DNA from: Acetobacteraceae bacterium
Lineage (GTDB): Bacteria; Pseudomonadota; Alphaproteobacteria; Acetobacterales; Acetobacteraceae
Length of the DNA stretch: 58,888 nucleotides
Direction of reading: 5' to 3'
Assembly (NCBI GenBank): GCA_030041255.1
Contig: JASHOF010000108.1
Span: 1-58,888, forward strand
A program made the position numbers and the translations under genes. The notes under the pieces were generated by a model, which saw only the letters and a list, made by a program, of their open reading frames with translations, searched no databases and was not told the origin of the DNA. Of this stretch, positions 1-9,127 are shown one piece after another; the stretch's first letter is position 1; the number at the start of each line of letters is the position of its first letter.

Positions 1-2119
1 GCTCAGTGCGCCGATGCATTGCGTGCGGCGGGCGGAGGGCGCGCTCGCCGGCCGGCGCGTTCAGCCCCAGATCCTCGGCTTCCAGCCTTCTGATCTCATC
101 GCGCAGCCGTGCTGCCTCCTCGAAGGCGAGATCCGCGGCAGCGGCGCGCATCTTCGCCTCCAGATCGCGAATCACCGCCTTCAGATCCTTGCCGACGAAG
201 TGATCGGCCTCGGCATCGATAGCGGGAGAAACCGTCACGTAGTCCTGCTCGAACACGCTCTCCAACACCTGGCCGATCGCCTTCTTCACCGATTGCGGCG
301 TGATGCCGTGCGCCTCGTTCCACGCCTGCTGCTTGGCACGCCGCCGCTCGGTCTCCGCCAGTGCCCGCTCGATGCTGTCGGTGCGCTGGTCGGCGTAGAG
401 GATGACGCGCCCGTCCACGTTGCGCGCCGCGCGTCCGATGGTCTGGACCAAGCTCGTCGTCGAGCGGAGGAAGCCCTCCTTGTCGGCATCGAGAATCGCG
501 ACCAGCACGCATTCGGGAATGTCGAGCCCTTCCCGCAACAGATTGATGCCGACCAGCACGTCGAACACGCCAAGACGGAGGTCCCGAATGATCTCCACGC
601 GCTCGAGCGTCTCGATATCCGAGTGCAGATATCGGACCTTGACGCCGTTCTCGGTCAGGTACTCGGTCAGTTCCTCGGCCATTCGCTTGGTGAGCGTCGT
701 CACCAGCACGCGGCCACCGGCGAGCGCCGCCGCGTGGCACTCGGCGAAGAGGTCGTCCACCTGCCGCTCCACCGGGCGGACCTCGACTGCCGGATCGACC
801 AGCCCGGTCGGGCGGATTACCTGCTCGGCAAACACGCCACCCGTGCGCGCCAGCTCCCATGGCCCGGGAGTGGCGGAGACGAACAGGCTCGGCGGGCGGA
901 AACGCTCCCATTCCTCGAATTTCAGCGGCCGGTTGTCGACGCACGAAGGCAGGCGGAAGCCGAATTCAGCGAGCACGGACTTGCGGTTGAAATCCCCGCG
1001 ATACATGCCGCCGAGTTGCGGCACTGTGACGTGGCTCTCATCGACGATCAGGAGCGCATTCTCCGGCAGATACTCGAAGAGGGTCGGCGGCGGCTCGCCC
1101 GGGTTACGCCCGGTCAGATAGCGCGAGTAGTTCTCGATCCCTTTGCAAGAGCCGGTGATCTCAAGCATCTCGAGATCGTAGGTGGTGCGCTGTTGCAGCC
1201 GCTCCGCCTCCAGGAGCTTGCCGGCCGCATCGAGCTCGTCCAGCCGCTCGCGAAGCTCGACCTTGATCTGGCTGATCGCCTGGGTCAGCGTCGGCCGCGG
1301 CGTCACATAGTGGCTGTTCGCGTAGACCGTCACCTCTTCGAGCCGCGCCGTCTTCTCGCCGGTCAGCGGGTCGAATTCGCCGATCTCCTCGATCTCGTCG
1401 CCGAACAGGTTGACCCGCCAGGCGCGGTCCTCGTAGTGGCTCGGGAAAATATCCACCGTCTCGCCGCGCACGCGGAACGATCCGCGCTGGAACGCGGCAT
1501 CGTTGCGCCGGTACTGCAGCTCGACCAGCGCACGTGTCAGCCGGTCACGCTCGATGCGTCCGCCGACGACCAGCCTGACCACCATGCGCTGATAGGTCTC
1601 CACCGAACCGATGCCGTAGATGCACGAGACCGAGGCGACGATGATGCAATCGTTTCGCTCCAGCAGCGCCTGCGTCGCGGCATGGCGCATGCGGTCGATC
1701 TGTTCGTTGATCTGCGCGTCTTTCTCGATATAGGTGTCCGTGCGCGGCACGTAGGCTTCGGGCTGATAGTAGTCGTAGTAGCTCACGAAGTATTCGACCG
1801 CGTTCCCGGGAAAGAAGGATTTCATCTCTCCGTAAAGCTGGGCGGCCAGGGTCTTATTGGGAGCCAGGATCAGGGTCGGGCGCTGCACCGCCTCGATCAC
1901 CTTGGCCATGGTGAAGGTCTTGCCCGAGCCGGTGACGCCGAGCAGAACCTGGTCCCGCTCTTCCCGCGCGAGGCCGGCGACGAGATCGCGGATCGCACCT
2001 GGCTGATCGCCGCTCGGTTCGTAGGAAGAGACCACGGCGAGCGGCTTGCCCGCCGGCCTCGCGGGCAGCTTCTGCGGCATGAAGAGCGGGGGCGCGGGCC
2101 GGGCAAGGGTCTCTGACAT
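1..2119 (-). CDS. uvrB: UvrABC excinuclease subunit B, 3' end cut by window
   Basis: DNA-damage recognition helicase-like subunit of nucleotide excision repair; UvrA loads it at lesions and it then recruits UvrC. The reverse-strand reading frame shows SYEPSGDQP, a Walker A GVTGSGKT at about residues 61-68, the beta-hairpin region [12 protein letters not shown], the helicase motifs [10 protein letters not shown] and [29 protein letters not shown], and a C-terminal UVR motif ([15 protein letters not shown]). About 706 codons are visible and the frame is still open at base 1, so the stop lies outside. The ATG at 2117-2119 was chosen because the protein then begins about 30 residues before the conserved [10 protein letters not shown] competing 700-codon plus-strand frame over the same bases is a high-GC shadow. 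Family assignment is certain; the exact start is not. Confidence 0.97.
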   Translation of the reverse strand, partial: MSETLARPAPPLFMPQKLPARPAGKPLAVVSSYEPSGDQPGAIRDLVAGLAREERDQVLLGVTGSGKTFTMAKVIEAVQRPTLILAPNKTLAAQLYGEMKSFFPGNAVEYFVSYYDYYQPEAYVPRTDTYIEKDAQINEQIDRMRHAATQALLERNDCIIVASVSCIYGIGSVETYQRMVVRLVVGGRIERDRLTRALVELQYRRNDAAFQRGSFRVRGETVDIFPSHYEDRAWRVNLFGDEIEEIGEFDPLTGEKTARLEEVTVYANSHYVTPRPTLTQAISQIKVELRERLDELDAAGKLLEAERLQQRTTYDLEMLEITGSCKGIENYSRYLTGRNPGEPPPTLFEYLPENALLIVDESHVTVPQLGGMYRGDFNRKSVLAEFGFRLPSCVDNRPLKFEEWERFRPPSLFVSATPGPWELARTGGVFAEQVIRPTGLVDPAVEVRPVERQVDDLFAECHAAALAGGRVLVTTLTKRMAEELTEYLTENGVKVRYLHSDIETLERVEIIRDLRLGVFDVLVGINLLREGLDIPECVLVAILDADKEGFLRSTTSLVQTIGRAARNVDGRVILYADQRTDSIERALAETERRRAKQQAWNEAHGITPQSVKKAIGQVLESVFEQDYVTVSPAIDAEADHFVGKDLKAVIRDLEAKMRAAAADLAFEEAARLRDEIRRLEAEDLGLNAPAGERALRPPHAMHRRTE

Positions 2120-2188
2120 CGGGCCTCCGCGAACGAAAATGGGGCTGGGCGTCAGGGCTGTCGAGAGCGGCCGCGGCCGGCGGACGAA

Positions 2189-2521
2189 TCAGACCGAAAT
2201 GCTTTCCGCCGCCCTCGTCGGCGCCGGCACCCGCGGCCACATCGTGTTGATCATCTCCTGATGCAATCTCAGCGCCTCTTCCGGCGTATGCGGCCTGCCG
2301 CGGGAGGCCATGATGCCGGCGGCGAGAATGGCGGCGGTGTTGCGGTTCATCGCATCGAGTATGCGCTGGCTGAGCTCGCGCAACAGCGGCTCGATATCGG
2401 GACCGGATGCGCCGGGGCCCGGCGTCGGCACGGGCGCCGGCACGGGCTCTGGTGGCAGTGCCGGCTCCGGCTCTGGTTCCGGCTCCAGCTCCGGCATGAC
2501 CCTCGTTCGCTTTCTCGCCAT
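2189..2521 (-). CDS. Small Pro/Glu-rich hypothetical protein
   Basis: A 110-residue protein of unknown function. After a basic start (MARKRTR) comes a low-complexity stretch of alternating Glu-Pro and Pro-Ala/Val (about residues 10-38). A predicted helical part follows (PLLRELSQRILDAMNRNTAAILAAG) and ends with EEALRLHQEMINTMWP. No signal peptide or membrane segment is visible. A good ribosome site (GGAAGGG, about 7 bases upstream) supports the ATG at 2521. It lies 69 bases upstream of uvrB on the same strand and is divergent from the flavoenzyme gene on its other side. The C-terminal half looks like small alphaproteobacterial proteins that I cannot name. The low-complexity linker suggests a flexible tether, but that is inference. 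Confidence 0.65.
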   Translation of the reverse strand: MARKRTRVMPELEPEPEPEPALPPEPVPAPVPTPGPGASGPDIEPLLRELSQRILDAMNRNTAAILAAGIMASRGRPHTPEEALRLHQEMINTMWPRVPAPTRAAESISV

Positions 2522-2661
2522 TTGCCATCCCTTCCAAAGAAAACGCTCGCCAATTCTGGCGGGCGGTCAGGGCCTGGGCAACAGGCTTTTCGCACTTCTG
2601 CCCCTGCCCGATGCCGGCTCCCTCCATCGCCTTTTGCCGGCAGCGGAGGCATGCTGCCCGG

Positions 2662-4014
2662 ATGCCCCAGGGCGCGCCATTGCATCCCGATTTCCGACCG
2701 CTGCCCTACTGGTGGGAGGCCTGGCAGCCGCAGGAGGGCGAACGGCAGGAGCTGCCGCGCCGCACCCGCGTCGCCGTGATCGGCGCCGGCTACGCCGGCC
2801 TTTCGGCGGCTCTGGAGCTTGTCCGGGCCGGGATCGAGGTCGCGGTCATCGAGGCCGGCCTGCCCGGCAGTGGGGCCAGCACGCGCAACGGCGGAGCGGT
2901 GAGCGGGGGGGTGAATGTCGGCAAGAGCTTTAGCGGGCGGCGGAACGCGCTTTCGGGCACGCGGCGTGCTGCCCTCCTGGGCGGAGCTGCGGAGGCATTC
3001 GGCCTTGTCGAGACGCTGATCGCGCGCGAGGAGATCGCCTGCTTCTGGGAGAAGCGCGGGCGCTTCGTCGGCGCCTTCACGCCGGCCCACTATCGTGGCC
3101 TCGAGACGCGCCTGGCGGAGCTGAACAAGGAGGCAAACTCCGCGGCCCGCATGCTGCCGCGCGCCCGCCAGCGGGAGGAAATCGGCAGCGACTATTATTA
3201 TGGTGGAATGATCCTGGAGCGGGCCGGCAAGCTTCATCCGGCGCTCTACTACAAAGGCCTGCTCGATGCCTGCCGGCGATGGAAAGTGCCGGTGCTGGCC
3301 GAGGCTCCTGTCCTCGGCATGCGCCACGACCCGGCGCTCCCGGCCGACCGCACCTGGCAACTCAAGACCGCGCGCGGCACGATCGAGGCGGCCGAGGTCG
3401 TCGTCGCGACCAACGGCTACACCGGCGATCTTACGCCGAGGCTCAAGCGCCGCGTCGTGCCGATCGCGAGCCACATCATCGCCACCGAGGAACTGCCGGC
3501 GGATCTCGCGCGGTCCCTGATCCCGAACGGCCGCACCATCTCCGATACTCCGCGCGTGCTGACCTACTACCGGATGTCACCCGACGGCAGGCGGATGATC
3601 TTCGGCGGCCGCGCCCGTTTCACGGCCGTCGACGCCACGGTGAGCGCGCCCATCCTGCACCGCTTCATGACCGCCCGCTTCCCCGCGCTCCGCGCTGCGC
3701 GGATCACCCACGCCTGGAACGGCAACGTCGCTTTCACCTTCGACGCCTTGCCGCACATGGGCATCGAGGAGGGGATTCACTTCTGCCTCGGCTGCAACGG
3801 CAGCGGCATCGCGATGATGACGTTTCTCGGCTGGCAGACGGCGCGCAAGATCATCAGTGGCGGCAGTCGCGACTGCGCCTTCGATCAGGACGATTTTCCG
3901 ACCTTCCCCCTCTATCGCGGCAATCCCTGGTTCCTGCCCCTGCTCGGCACCTGGTTCCGGCTCCGCGACGGGCTCGATCGCCGGGGCGCCACGGCCGACG
4001 GAGGCGGAAGATGA
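2662..4014 (+). CDS. FAD-dependent amine oxidase-type oxidoreductase (DAO/PuuB-like)
   Basis: A flavoprotein of the D-amino-acid oxidase fold, nearest in layout to gamma-glutamylputrescine oxidase and related OrdL-type enzymes that oxidise amines or N-alkyl amino acids. The N-terminus has PYWWEA, then the FAD-binding Rossmann motif VIGAGYAGLSAALEL and an acidic turn (VIEAG). GSGASTRNGG is the usual flavin-contact segment. Near the C-terminus HAWNGNVAFTFDALPHMG and CNGSGIAMMTFLG match the family's closing FAD motif. The ATG at 2662 is preferred to one at 2611 because a GGAGG lies upstream and the extra 17 residues look non-conserved. It overlaps the next gene by ATGA, so the two are probably translated as a pair. 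The substrate cannot be read from sequence. Confidence 0.86.
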   Translation: MPQGAPLHPDFRPLPYWWEAWQPQEGERQELPRRTRVAVIGAGYAGLSAALELVRAGIEVAVIEAGLPGSGASTRNGGAVSGGVNVGKSFSGRRNALSGTRRAALLGGAAEAFGLVETLIAREEIACFWEKRGRFVGAFTPAHYRGLETRLAELNKEANSAARMLPRARQREEIGSDYYYGGMILERAGKLHPALYYKGLLDACRRWKVPVLAEAPVLGMRHDPALPADRTWQLKTARGTIEAAEVVVATNGYTGDLTPRLKRRVVPIASHIIATEELPADLARSLIPNGRTISDTPRVLTYYRMSPDGRRMIFGGRARFTAVDATVSAPILHRFMTARFPALRAARITHAWNGNVAFTFDALPHMGIEEGIHFCLGCNGSGIAMMTFLGWQTARKIISGGSRDCAFDQDDFPTFPLYRGNPWFLPLLGTWFRLRDGLDRRGATADGGGR

Positions 4015-5591
4015 CAAGGCTGCGGAAATTCTATGGCTGGGGCTTCGAGGGCGAGGGGATGACCGCGGCGGAGGAGGAAGCCTGGCTCGGCAATTTCCGC
4101 CGCCTGTTCGCGGTCGATCGGTTCGAGGAACGGCACGTCCCGTCGCTCTCGGAAATCAGCCTGCCCGTGCCTCGCGTTACACCCCCCGCTCTCCTCGAGG
4201 CGATCTGCTCGGTCGGGCCGTACGAGCGGGCGCTGCACAGCTTCGGCAAGTCCTATCCCGATACCGTGCGCGGCTGGCACGGAAACTATGCCGCGGCACC
4301 TGACATCGTGGCTTATCCACGCACCGGGAGCGAGGTCGCGGAGGTGATCGACTGGGCCGGCAGCCTGCCTCTCTCCGTCATTCCGTTCGGTGGCGGCAGT
4401 TCCGTGGTCGGCGGGGTCAATCCGGCGCCCGGGCGCGGAGCCAAGGGCAGCATCAGCCTGGATCTCTCGCGCATGAACCGGGTGCTCGAGGTCGATCGGA
4501 CCTCCCGCGCCGCGCGCATCGAAGGCGGCATCTTCGGCCCCGCGCTCGAGGCCGACCTCAGGCCGCACGGGCTGACCCTCCGGCATTTCCCGCAGAGCTT
4601 CGAGCATTCCACTCTCGGCGGCTGGATCGCTACCCGCTCCGGCGGGCATTATGCAACCTTGCGCACGCATATCGACGATTTCGTCGAAAGCCTCCGCGTC
4701 GTCACCCCGCGCGGCGCGCTCGAAACGCGCCGCCTGCCGGCTTCCGGCGCCGGCCCGAATCCCGCTTCGCTCTTCATCGGCTCGGAGGGAACGCTCGGGG
4801 TGATCACCGAGGCCTGGATGCGTCTCACGCCGCGCCCGCGCCATCGTTCTGGCGCCGCCGTCTGGTTTGCCGATTTCTTCCAGGCAGCCGCCGCCCTGCG
4901 CGCCCTGCTGCAGGCCGGGCTCACACCGGCGAATTGCCGCCTCCTCGATCCCGAGGAAGTGCGCAACACCGCCTCCGGAGACGGAAGCTCGGCGCTGATG
5001 GTGCTTGGCTTCGAGGGCTGGGACCGTCCGCTCGACGATCTTCTCTCCCGCGCCCTGGCATTGGCCGCGGATCACGGCGGCCGCGCCGAGCGCGCCGAGG
5101 CGGGCCAAGGGGCGGCCGAGAAGTGGCGCACCGCCTTCATCCGCATGCCTTATGCGCGGGAACGGATGGTGCCGCGGGCGATCATTTCCGACACCTTCGA
5201 AACCGCCATCACCTGGGAGCGATTCGAGTCGCTGCACGCGGCGGTGACCAGGGCAACGCTCGGCGCCATCCGCGATGCCACCGGCCGGCCTGGCCAGATC
5301 ACCTGCCGCATCACGCATGTCTATCCCGATGGGCCGGCACCCTACTTTTCGTTCCACGCGCTCGGCCGCCATGGCACGCTGATCGAGCAATGGCAGGCCA
5401 TCAAGAACGCGGCCAGCGAGGCCTTGATCGCCGCCGGCGGCACGATCACCCATCACCACGCGGTCGGCCGCGATCATCGGCCGTGGTACGACAAGGAGCG
5501 CCCGGATCTCTTCGCTGCTGCATTCGCCGCCGCCAAATCGGCCCTCGACCCGGGCTCTCTCTTCAACCCGGGCGTGCTGATCGATCCGTAA
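4011..5591 (+). CDS. FAD-binding oxidase, alkyldihydroxyacetonephosphate synthase-like
   Basis: A 526-residue flavoprotein of the vanillyl-alcohol-oxidase/GlcD superfamily. The PP-loop IPFGGGSSVVGGV and the segment FEHSTLGGWIATRSGGHYA are those of alkylglycerone-phosphate synthase-type proteins. IGSEGTLGVITEAWMRLTP is the FAD-linked oxidase core motif. The C-terminus carries a His-rich GGTITHHHAVGRDH, close to the histidine-bearing segment of AGPS. Bacterial relatives are annotated as FAD-linked oxidases, and few are characterised. The start ATG at 4011 overlaps the stop of the upstream flavoenzyme (ATGA), with GGAGGCGGAAG in front as ribosome site. Coupling to an amine-oxidase-type gene suggests a two-step oxidation, but neither substrate is known. 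Confidence 0.85.
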   Translation: MTRLRKFYGWGFEGEGMTAAEEEAWLGNFRRLFAVDRFEERHVPSLSEISLPVPRVTPPALLEAICSVGPYERALHSFGKSYPDTVRGWHGNYAAAPDIVAYPRTGSEVAEVIDWAGSLPLSVIPFGGGSSVVGGVNPAPGRGAKGSISLDLSRMNRVLEVDRTSRAARIEGGIFGPALEADLRPHGLTLRHFPQSFEHSTLGGWIATRSGGHYATLRTHIDDFVESLRVVTPRGALETRRLPASGAGPNPASLFIGSEGTLGVITEAWMRLTPRPRHRSGAAVWFADFFQAAAALRALLQAGLTPANCRLLDPEEVRNTASGDGSSALMVLGFEGWDRPLDDLLSRALALAADHGGRAERAEAGQGAAEKWRTAFIRMPYARERMVPRAIISDTFETAITWERFESLHAAVTRATLGAIRDATGRPGQITCRITHVYPDGPAPYFSFHALGRHGTLIEQWQAIKNAASEALIAAGGTITHHHAVGRDHRPWYDKERPDLFAAAFAAAKSALDPGSLFNPGVLIDP

Positions 5592-5643
5592 CCTGCGACC
5601 GCACGAAGGCCGCATCTGGCAAGCGCGCTTCTCCTACCCGGTA

Positions 5644-5696
5644 TGTACAAACCGCATGCCAGAGCCGCGATGTATGTTGCAGACGCGTTCTGTACA
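5644..5696. promoter_or_regulatory. Pair of TGTACA palindromes upstream of methyltransferase-like gene
   Basis: Two copies of the 6-base palindrome TGTACA lie at 5644-5649 and 5691-5696 in the 135-base gap between the FAD-binding oxidase and the methyltransferase-like gene, with an ATGTATGTTG element between them. They could be operator half-sites. A 6-base palindrome can recur by chance, so this is only a suggestion. Confidence 0.2.
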
Positions 5697-5726
5697 TGTC
5701 GACCCCTGACGGTGCAGGATGGAACC

Positions 5727-6398
5727 ATGCAGATCGAGGGAAGCGTCGTGCGCCTGGAAGACCGGATCGACAATTACGTGCGCGAGACGAAATTCCCGCG
5801 CAGCCTGTTCGTCTCGGAGGATGGCCGGATCGTCGGCACCTGGATCATGGGCAACGATTATCGGGTGAAGTCCGCCTATTACGGCGGCTATCCGGCCGGC
5901 TATCTGCGGCGGGTGAAGGCGTTGTTCCCCGACAAGCGGCGAGTCCTGCATCTTTTCTCCGGCAAGGTGGAACTCGATGCCCTGCCGGGCGACACGGTCG
6001 ATATCAATCGCCGACTCAGGCCGACATTCGTTGACGATGCCCAAACCCTGGAACACGTGCCGCTGGAACGATACGACCTGATCCTGGCCGACCCTCCCTA
6101 CAGCGTCGAGGACGCGGAGCGCTACCGGACGACCATGATCAAGCGGAACGCGGTGATGCGGGCGCTGCGGCGGGCTGCGGAAGGAACGCACATCGTCTGG
6201 CTGGATCAGGTCCTGCCGATGTACCGCAAGGACGCCTTCGCCATCGAGGCGGTGATCGGCATGGTCAAGTCCACCAATCACCGCTTTCGCGTCGTCACGA
6301 TATTCCGCCGCCTGGGCAGAGCGACGAGCGAGGTGTCCCCTTCGAAGGCCGGGACGCGCGTTTCGCAGCGGTCCTCCGCGCCGGCCCCGTTGTCGTAA
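5727..6398 (+). CDS. Orphan DNA methyltransferase-like protein (DPPY motif)
   Basis: A 223-residue protein with the DPPY catalytic tetrapeptide of amino-methyltransferases at about residues 122-125 (LILADPPYSVED). A degenerate SAM-binding loop lies at about residues 73-80 (VLHLFSGK), where a canonical motif would read like LDLFAGSG. The N-terminal part (KFPRSLFVSEDGRIVGTWIMGNDYR) and the motif order resemble small phage or plasmid-type adenine methylases. No restriction endonuclease gene is adjacent. The ATG at 5727 has a GGA-rich leader (caggatggaacc). A longer frame reaches back to 5643, but its extra 28 residues are Cys/Ala-rich and look non-coding. The last roughly 25 residues are low complexity. 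Activity on DNA is inferred from DPPY only; an RNA or degenerate role remains possible. Confidence 0.65.
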   Translation: MQIEGSVVRLEDRIDNYVRETKFPRSLFVSEDGRIVGTWIMGNDYRVKSAYYGGYPAGYLRRVKALFPDKRRVLHLFSGKVELDALPGDTVDINRRLRPTFVDDAQTLEHVPLERYDLILADPPYSVEDAERYRTTMIKRNAVMRALRRAAEGTHIVWLDQVLPMYRKDAFAIEAVIGMVKSTNHRFRVVTIFRRLGRATSEVSPSKAGTRVSQRSSAPAPLS

Positions 6399-6502
6399 CC
6401 GGGCAACTTCTTTCCTCTCGCTCAACGCCGCGCCCGCCGAGGCTTTGGACAAGACATGACTCGGCTGCCAAACTCGACCCTGGCAGACCGAGGAATACGA
6501 AG

Positions 6503-7630
6503 ATGCCGCTTACGCAGGCAGTCTCGTCCGCTTCCCTGCTCGAAGAACTCGCAGGCTGGGTGCGCCTGGAAACCCCGACCAGCGACGCGGCAGCGGTCAA
6601 CCGTCTCATTGACCTGGCGGAGCAGGGCCTCGGTGCTGCCGGTGCCGTGCTGCGTCGTACACCAGGCCATGACGGCTTCGGCGATACGCTCCTTGCGCGC
6701 ACGCCGGGCCTTGCCGGCCGGTCCGTGTTGCTGCTCGGCCATCTCGACACGGTATGGAACCACGGCACGCTGGCAACGATGCCGTTCCGGATCGAGGGAG
6801 AGCGCGCACACGGCCCCGGCATCTACGACATGAAGGCCGGCAGCTTCCTCGGCTTTTACGTCCTCTGCTCGATCCTCCGCGAGCACATGCCGATCCCGCG
6901 CCCCGTCGCCCTGCTGCTGACGCCGGACGAGGAAGTGGGCAGCCCGACCAGCCGCACCCTGATCGAGGAAGCAGCGGCCCGTGCCGCCATGGTGCTGGTG
7001 CTGGAGCCGGCTGGCGCCGGCGGCGCCTGTGTCACCGCCCGCAAGGGCGTCGGCCGCTTCGTCCTGAGCATCACCGGTCGTGCCGCGCATGCCGGTGGTG
7101 CGTTCGAGGAAGGCGTCTCGGCGGTGGTGGAACTCGCCGAGCAGATCCGCCGCCTCTCCACGCTGGTCGATGTTCCTGCCGGCGTCACTCTCAATGTCGC
7201 GCCGATCTGGGGCGGCACACGACCCAACGTGGTTGCCGCCGAGGCCGGCGGCGAGATCGACCTCCGCGTGCCGGACGCCGCGGCCGGCCTCACGCTCGAG
7301 CGCACCATCCTTGGCCTCACCCCGGCAACGCGGGGTTGCATCGTCACCGTGCGCGGCGGGATGAACCGCCCGCCCTTCGCCGAAACACCAACCATTTCCC
7401 GCCTCTATGCGAAGGCGCGCAAAATTGCCGAGGACATCGGAATGGCACTTCCCAAGCAACATCGCGGCGGCGGCTCAGACGGCAATTTCACCGCCGCCAT
7501 GGGTGTGCCGACGCTGGATGGGCTCGGCTGCCCCGGCGGCGGCGCCCACGCCGATCATGAATACATCCTCTGGCAGGAACTTGCCCCGCGCGCGAGGCTC
7601 CTGGCCGGGCTGCTCGAAGCGGCGGAGTAA
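6503..7630 (+). CDS. M20 family metallopeptidase (carboxypeptidase G2-like)
   Basis: A 375-residue two-zinc hydrolase of the M20 family, closest in layout to glutamate carboxypeptidases (CPG2). Metal ligands are visible as GHLDTVW (His80, Asp82), GIYDMKAG (Asp109) and TPDEEVGS (Glu143/144). LVLEPAG supplies the next acidic ligand and HADHEY the last histidine near the C-terminus. The dimerisation 'lid' domain is recognised by GRAAHAGGAFEEGVSA. A ribosome site (GAGG about 8 bases upstream) supports the ATG at 6503. No signal peptide is seen, so it is probably cytoplasmic. It stops 8 bases short of the convergent ABC transporter cluster. The substrate is likely an N-acyl amino acid or short peptide, but is not determined. 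Confidence 0.9.
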   Translation: MPLTQAVSSASLLEELAGWVRLETPTSDAAAVNRLIDLAEQGLGAAGAVLRRTPGHDGFGDTLLARTPGLAGRSVLLLGHLDTVWNHGTLATMPFRIEGERAHGPGIYDMKAGSFLGFYVLCSILREHMPIPRPVALLLTPDEEVGSPTSRTLIEEAAARAAMVLVLEPAGAGGACVTARKGVGRFVLSITGRAAHAGGAFEEGVSAVVELAEQIRRLSTLVDVPAGVTLNVAPIWGGTRPNVVAAEAGGEIDLRVPDAAAGLTLERTILGLTPATRGCIVTVRGGMNRPPFAETPTISRLYAKARKIAEDIGMALPKQHRGGGSDGNFTAAMGVPTLDGLGCPGGGAHADHEYILWQELAPRARLLAGLLEAAE

Positions 7631-7638
7631 CGGCACCG

Positions 7639-8403
7639 CTATGACGGCTTCGGCGCATGGTGAGTATAGAGCCACTGGCTCACCAGCAGTTCCACATCCT
7701 CGCCGAATTCCGCCCGCTTCCCTTCCGTATAAAGCGAGCCGGTCCGCATCACATACACATAATCGGCGATGCCGAGCGCGCCCTTGATATTCTGATCGAC
7801 CAGCAGGATCGCCTTGCCCTGTTGCGCGAGCCCCTGGATCAATTCGTAAATCTGCGTGGCAATCCGGGGCTCGATGCTCGCGGTCGGTTCGTCGATCAGA
7901 TAGACATTGGGATCGAGCAGCAGGCTCCTCGCGAACTCGAGCTGGCGCTGCTGGCCACCGGAGAGAGTGCCCGCACTCTGGTGCCGCTTCTCGTACAGGG
8001 CCGGAAACTGGGCAAAAGCACGCTCGATCTTTTCGCGCACCAGCCCATGCCGGCTGCGCAACCGCCAGGCACCGAGACGAAGATTCACCTCCACCGAAAG
8101 GAACGGGAACACGCTTGGCCGCTGCGGCAGGTACACGATCCCGTAGCCGCCCATCTCGTGCGGAGCGGCGCCGGTGAGCACGCGCGAGCCGCTCTTGATT
8201 TCGCCGGCGCCGGGCTTGAGGAAACCGTAGAGAACCTTGAGCAGCGTCGATTTGCCGGTGCCGTTCGGTCCGAGCACGGCACGCACTTCGTACGGAAGCA
8301 CATCGACCGAAACCCCGTGCAGGATCTCGATGCCCGGCAGATAGCCGGCCACGAGATCACGTGCCGAGAGCGAGGGGGCGCCGCTTTGGTGTGCCGCCGC
8401 CAT
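7639..8403 (-). CDS. livF: Branched-chain amino acid-type ABC transporter ATPase (LivF-like)
   Basis: A 254-residue ABC ATPase, the second of two in the cluster. Walker A GPNGTGKST, signature SGGQQRQLEFARSLL and Walker B VYLIDEPTASIEP are intact, with the H-loop position occupied by VDQNIKGALG. The SVFPFLSVEVNLRLGAW stretch after the Q-loop is typical of LivF. It is the last gene of a minus-strand set (binding protein, two permeases, LivG, LivF) and starts directly next to the stop of livG. It would energise uptake with LivG. The C-terminus is convergent with the M20 peptidase gene, with only 8 bases between the stops. The transported solute is unknown; HAAT transporters also carry amides, urea and aromatic acids. 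Confidence 0.93.
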   Translation of the reverse strand: MAAAHQSGAPSLSARDLVAGYLPGIEILHGVSVDVLPYEVRAVLGPNGTGKSTLLKVLYGFLKPGAGEIKSGSRVLTGAAPHEMGGYGIVYLPQRPSVFPFLSVEVNLRLGAWRLRSRHGLVREKIERAFAQFPALYEKRHQSAGTLSGGQQRQLEFARSLLLDPNVYLIDEPTASIEPRIATQIYELIQGLAQQGKAILLVDQNIKGALGIADYVYVMRTGSLYTEGKRAEFGEDVELLVSQWLYTHHAPKPS

Positions 8404-9126
8404 TCACACCCCCGAATAGGCCGTGATCACGGCCGGGTTCGTGCGCACTTCCGCCAATGGTCCGTCGGCAATCTTCTTCCCCCGGGACATCACCACCAGG
8501 CGATGTACCAGCCGCTGGATGGCGTCGAGGTCATGATCCACGATCACGAAAGTCCGCCCCGCTTCATGCAACGTCTTCACGAAGCCAATGATCTCGTCCC
8601 GGAGATAGGGATTGACGCCGGCGAACGGCTCGTCGAGGAACAGGATTTCCGGCTTCAGCATCAGCGCGCGCCCGAGTTCGAGCAGTTTCTGCTGGCCACC
8701 TGACAGATTCTTCGCCTGCAGTGTCTCGAGACTGGCGAGCCCCAGGAACTCAAGGTGCTTGCGCGCCTCCCCGAGCACCACCCGCTTCTCGGCATGGGCG
8801 CGGGCGAGCCCCGGCACCAGCATGTTTTCGATCACCGACATCCGGCTGAAGAGTTGGGTGATCTGGAAGGTCCGCCCGACGCCGCGGGCAGCGAACACGC
8901 TCGCGGCGGCGCCATCGACGCGCTCGCCGCGCAGCCGCACTTGCCCGGCATCGATCTTGAGATGGCCGGTCAAGAGGTTGATGGTCGTCGTCTTGCCGGA
9001 GCCGTTGGGCCCGATCAGGCCGACCAGTTCGCCCGCATTCACCGCAAAATCCAGTCGATCGACCGCAAAGATGCCGCCGAAGTGCTTGCTCAGGCCGCGC
9101 GTCTCGATCAGCGCCGGCATCGCCAT
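8404..9126 (-). CDS. livG: Branched-chain amino acid-type ABC transporter ATPase (LivG-like)
   Basis: A 240-residue ABC ATPase with Walker A GPNGSGKTT, signature LSGGQQKLLELGRAL, Walker B LFLDEPFAGV and H-loop IVDHDLDAI. The insertion between Walker A and the signature (GVGRTFQITQLFSRMSVIENMLV) is the classic LivG pattern. The first possible ATG is at 9126; MPALIETRG two codons later is an alternative. It is separated from the permease stop by one base and abuts livF, so all are expected on one transcript. It pairs with LivF to hydrolyse ATP at the cytoplasmic face of the importer. Confidence 0.93.
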   Translation of the reverse strand: MAMPALIETRGLSKHFGGIFAVDRLDFAVNAGELVGLIGPNGSGKTTTINLLTGHLKIDAGQVRLRGERVDGAAASVFAARGVGRTFQITQLFSRMSVIENMLVPGLARAHAEKRVVLGEARKHLEFLGLASLETLQAKNLSGGQQKLLELGRALMLKPEILFLDEPFAGVNPYLRDEIIGFVKTLHEAGRTFVIVDHDLDAIQRLVHRLVVMSRGKKIADGPLAEVRTNPAVITAYSGV

Positions 9127-9127
9127 T

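Noticed and set aside
14-2116. 700-codon plus-strand open frame over uvrB
   Set aside because: It is the high-GC shadow of uvrB; its residues are Arg/Leu/His-rich with no known domain, while the minus strand gives a full set of UvrB motifs.
3279-5591. 770-codon frame reading into the AGPS-like gene
   Set aside because: The N-terminal part is a shadow of the amine-oxidase gene; the AGPS-like product has a proper ATG and ribosome site at 4011.
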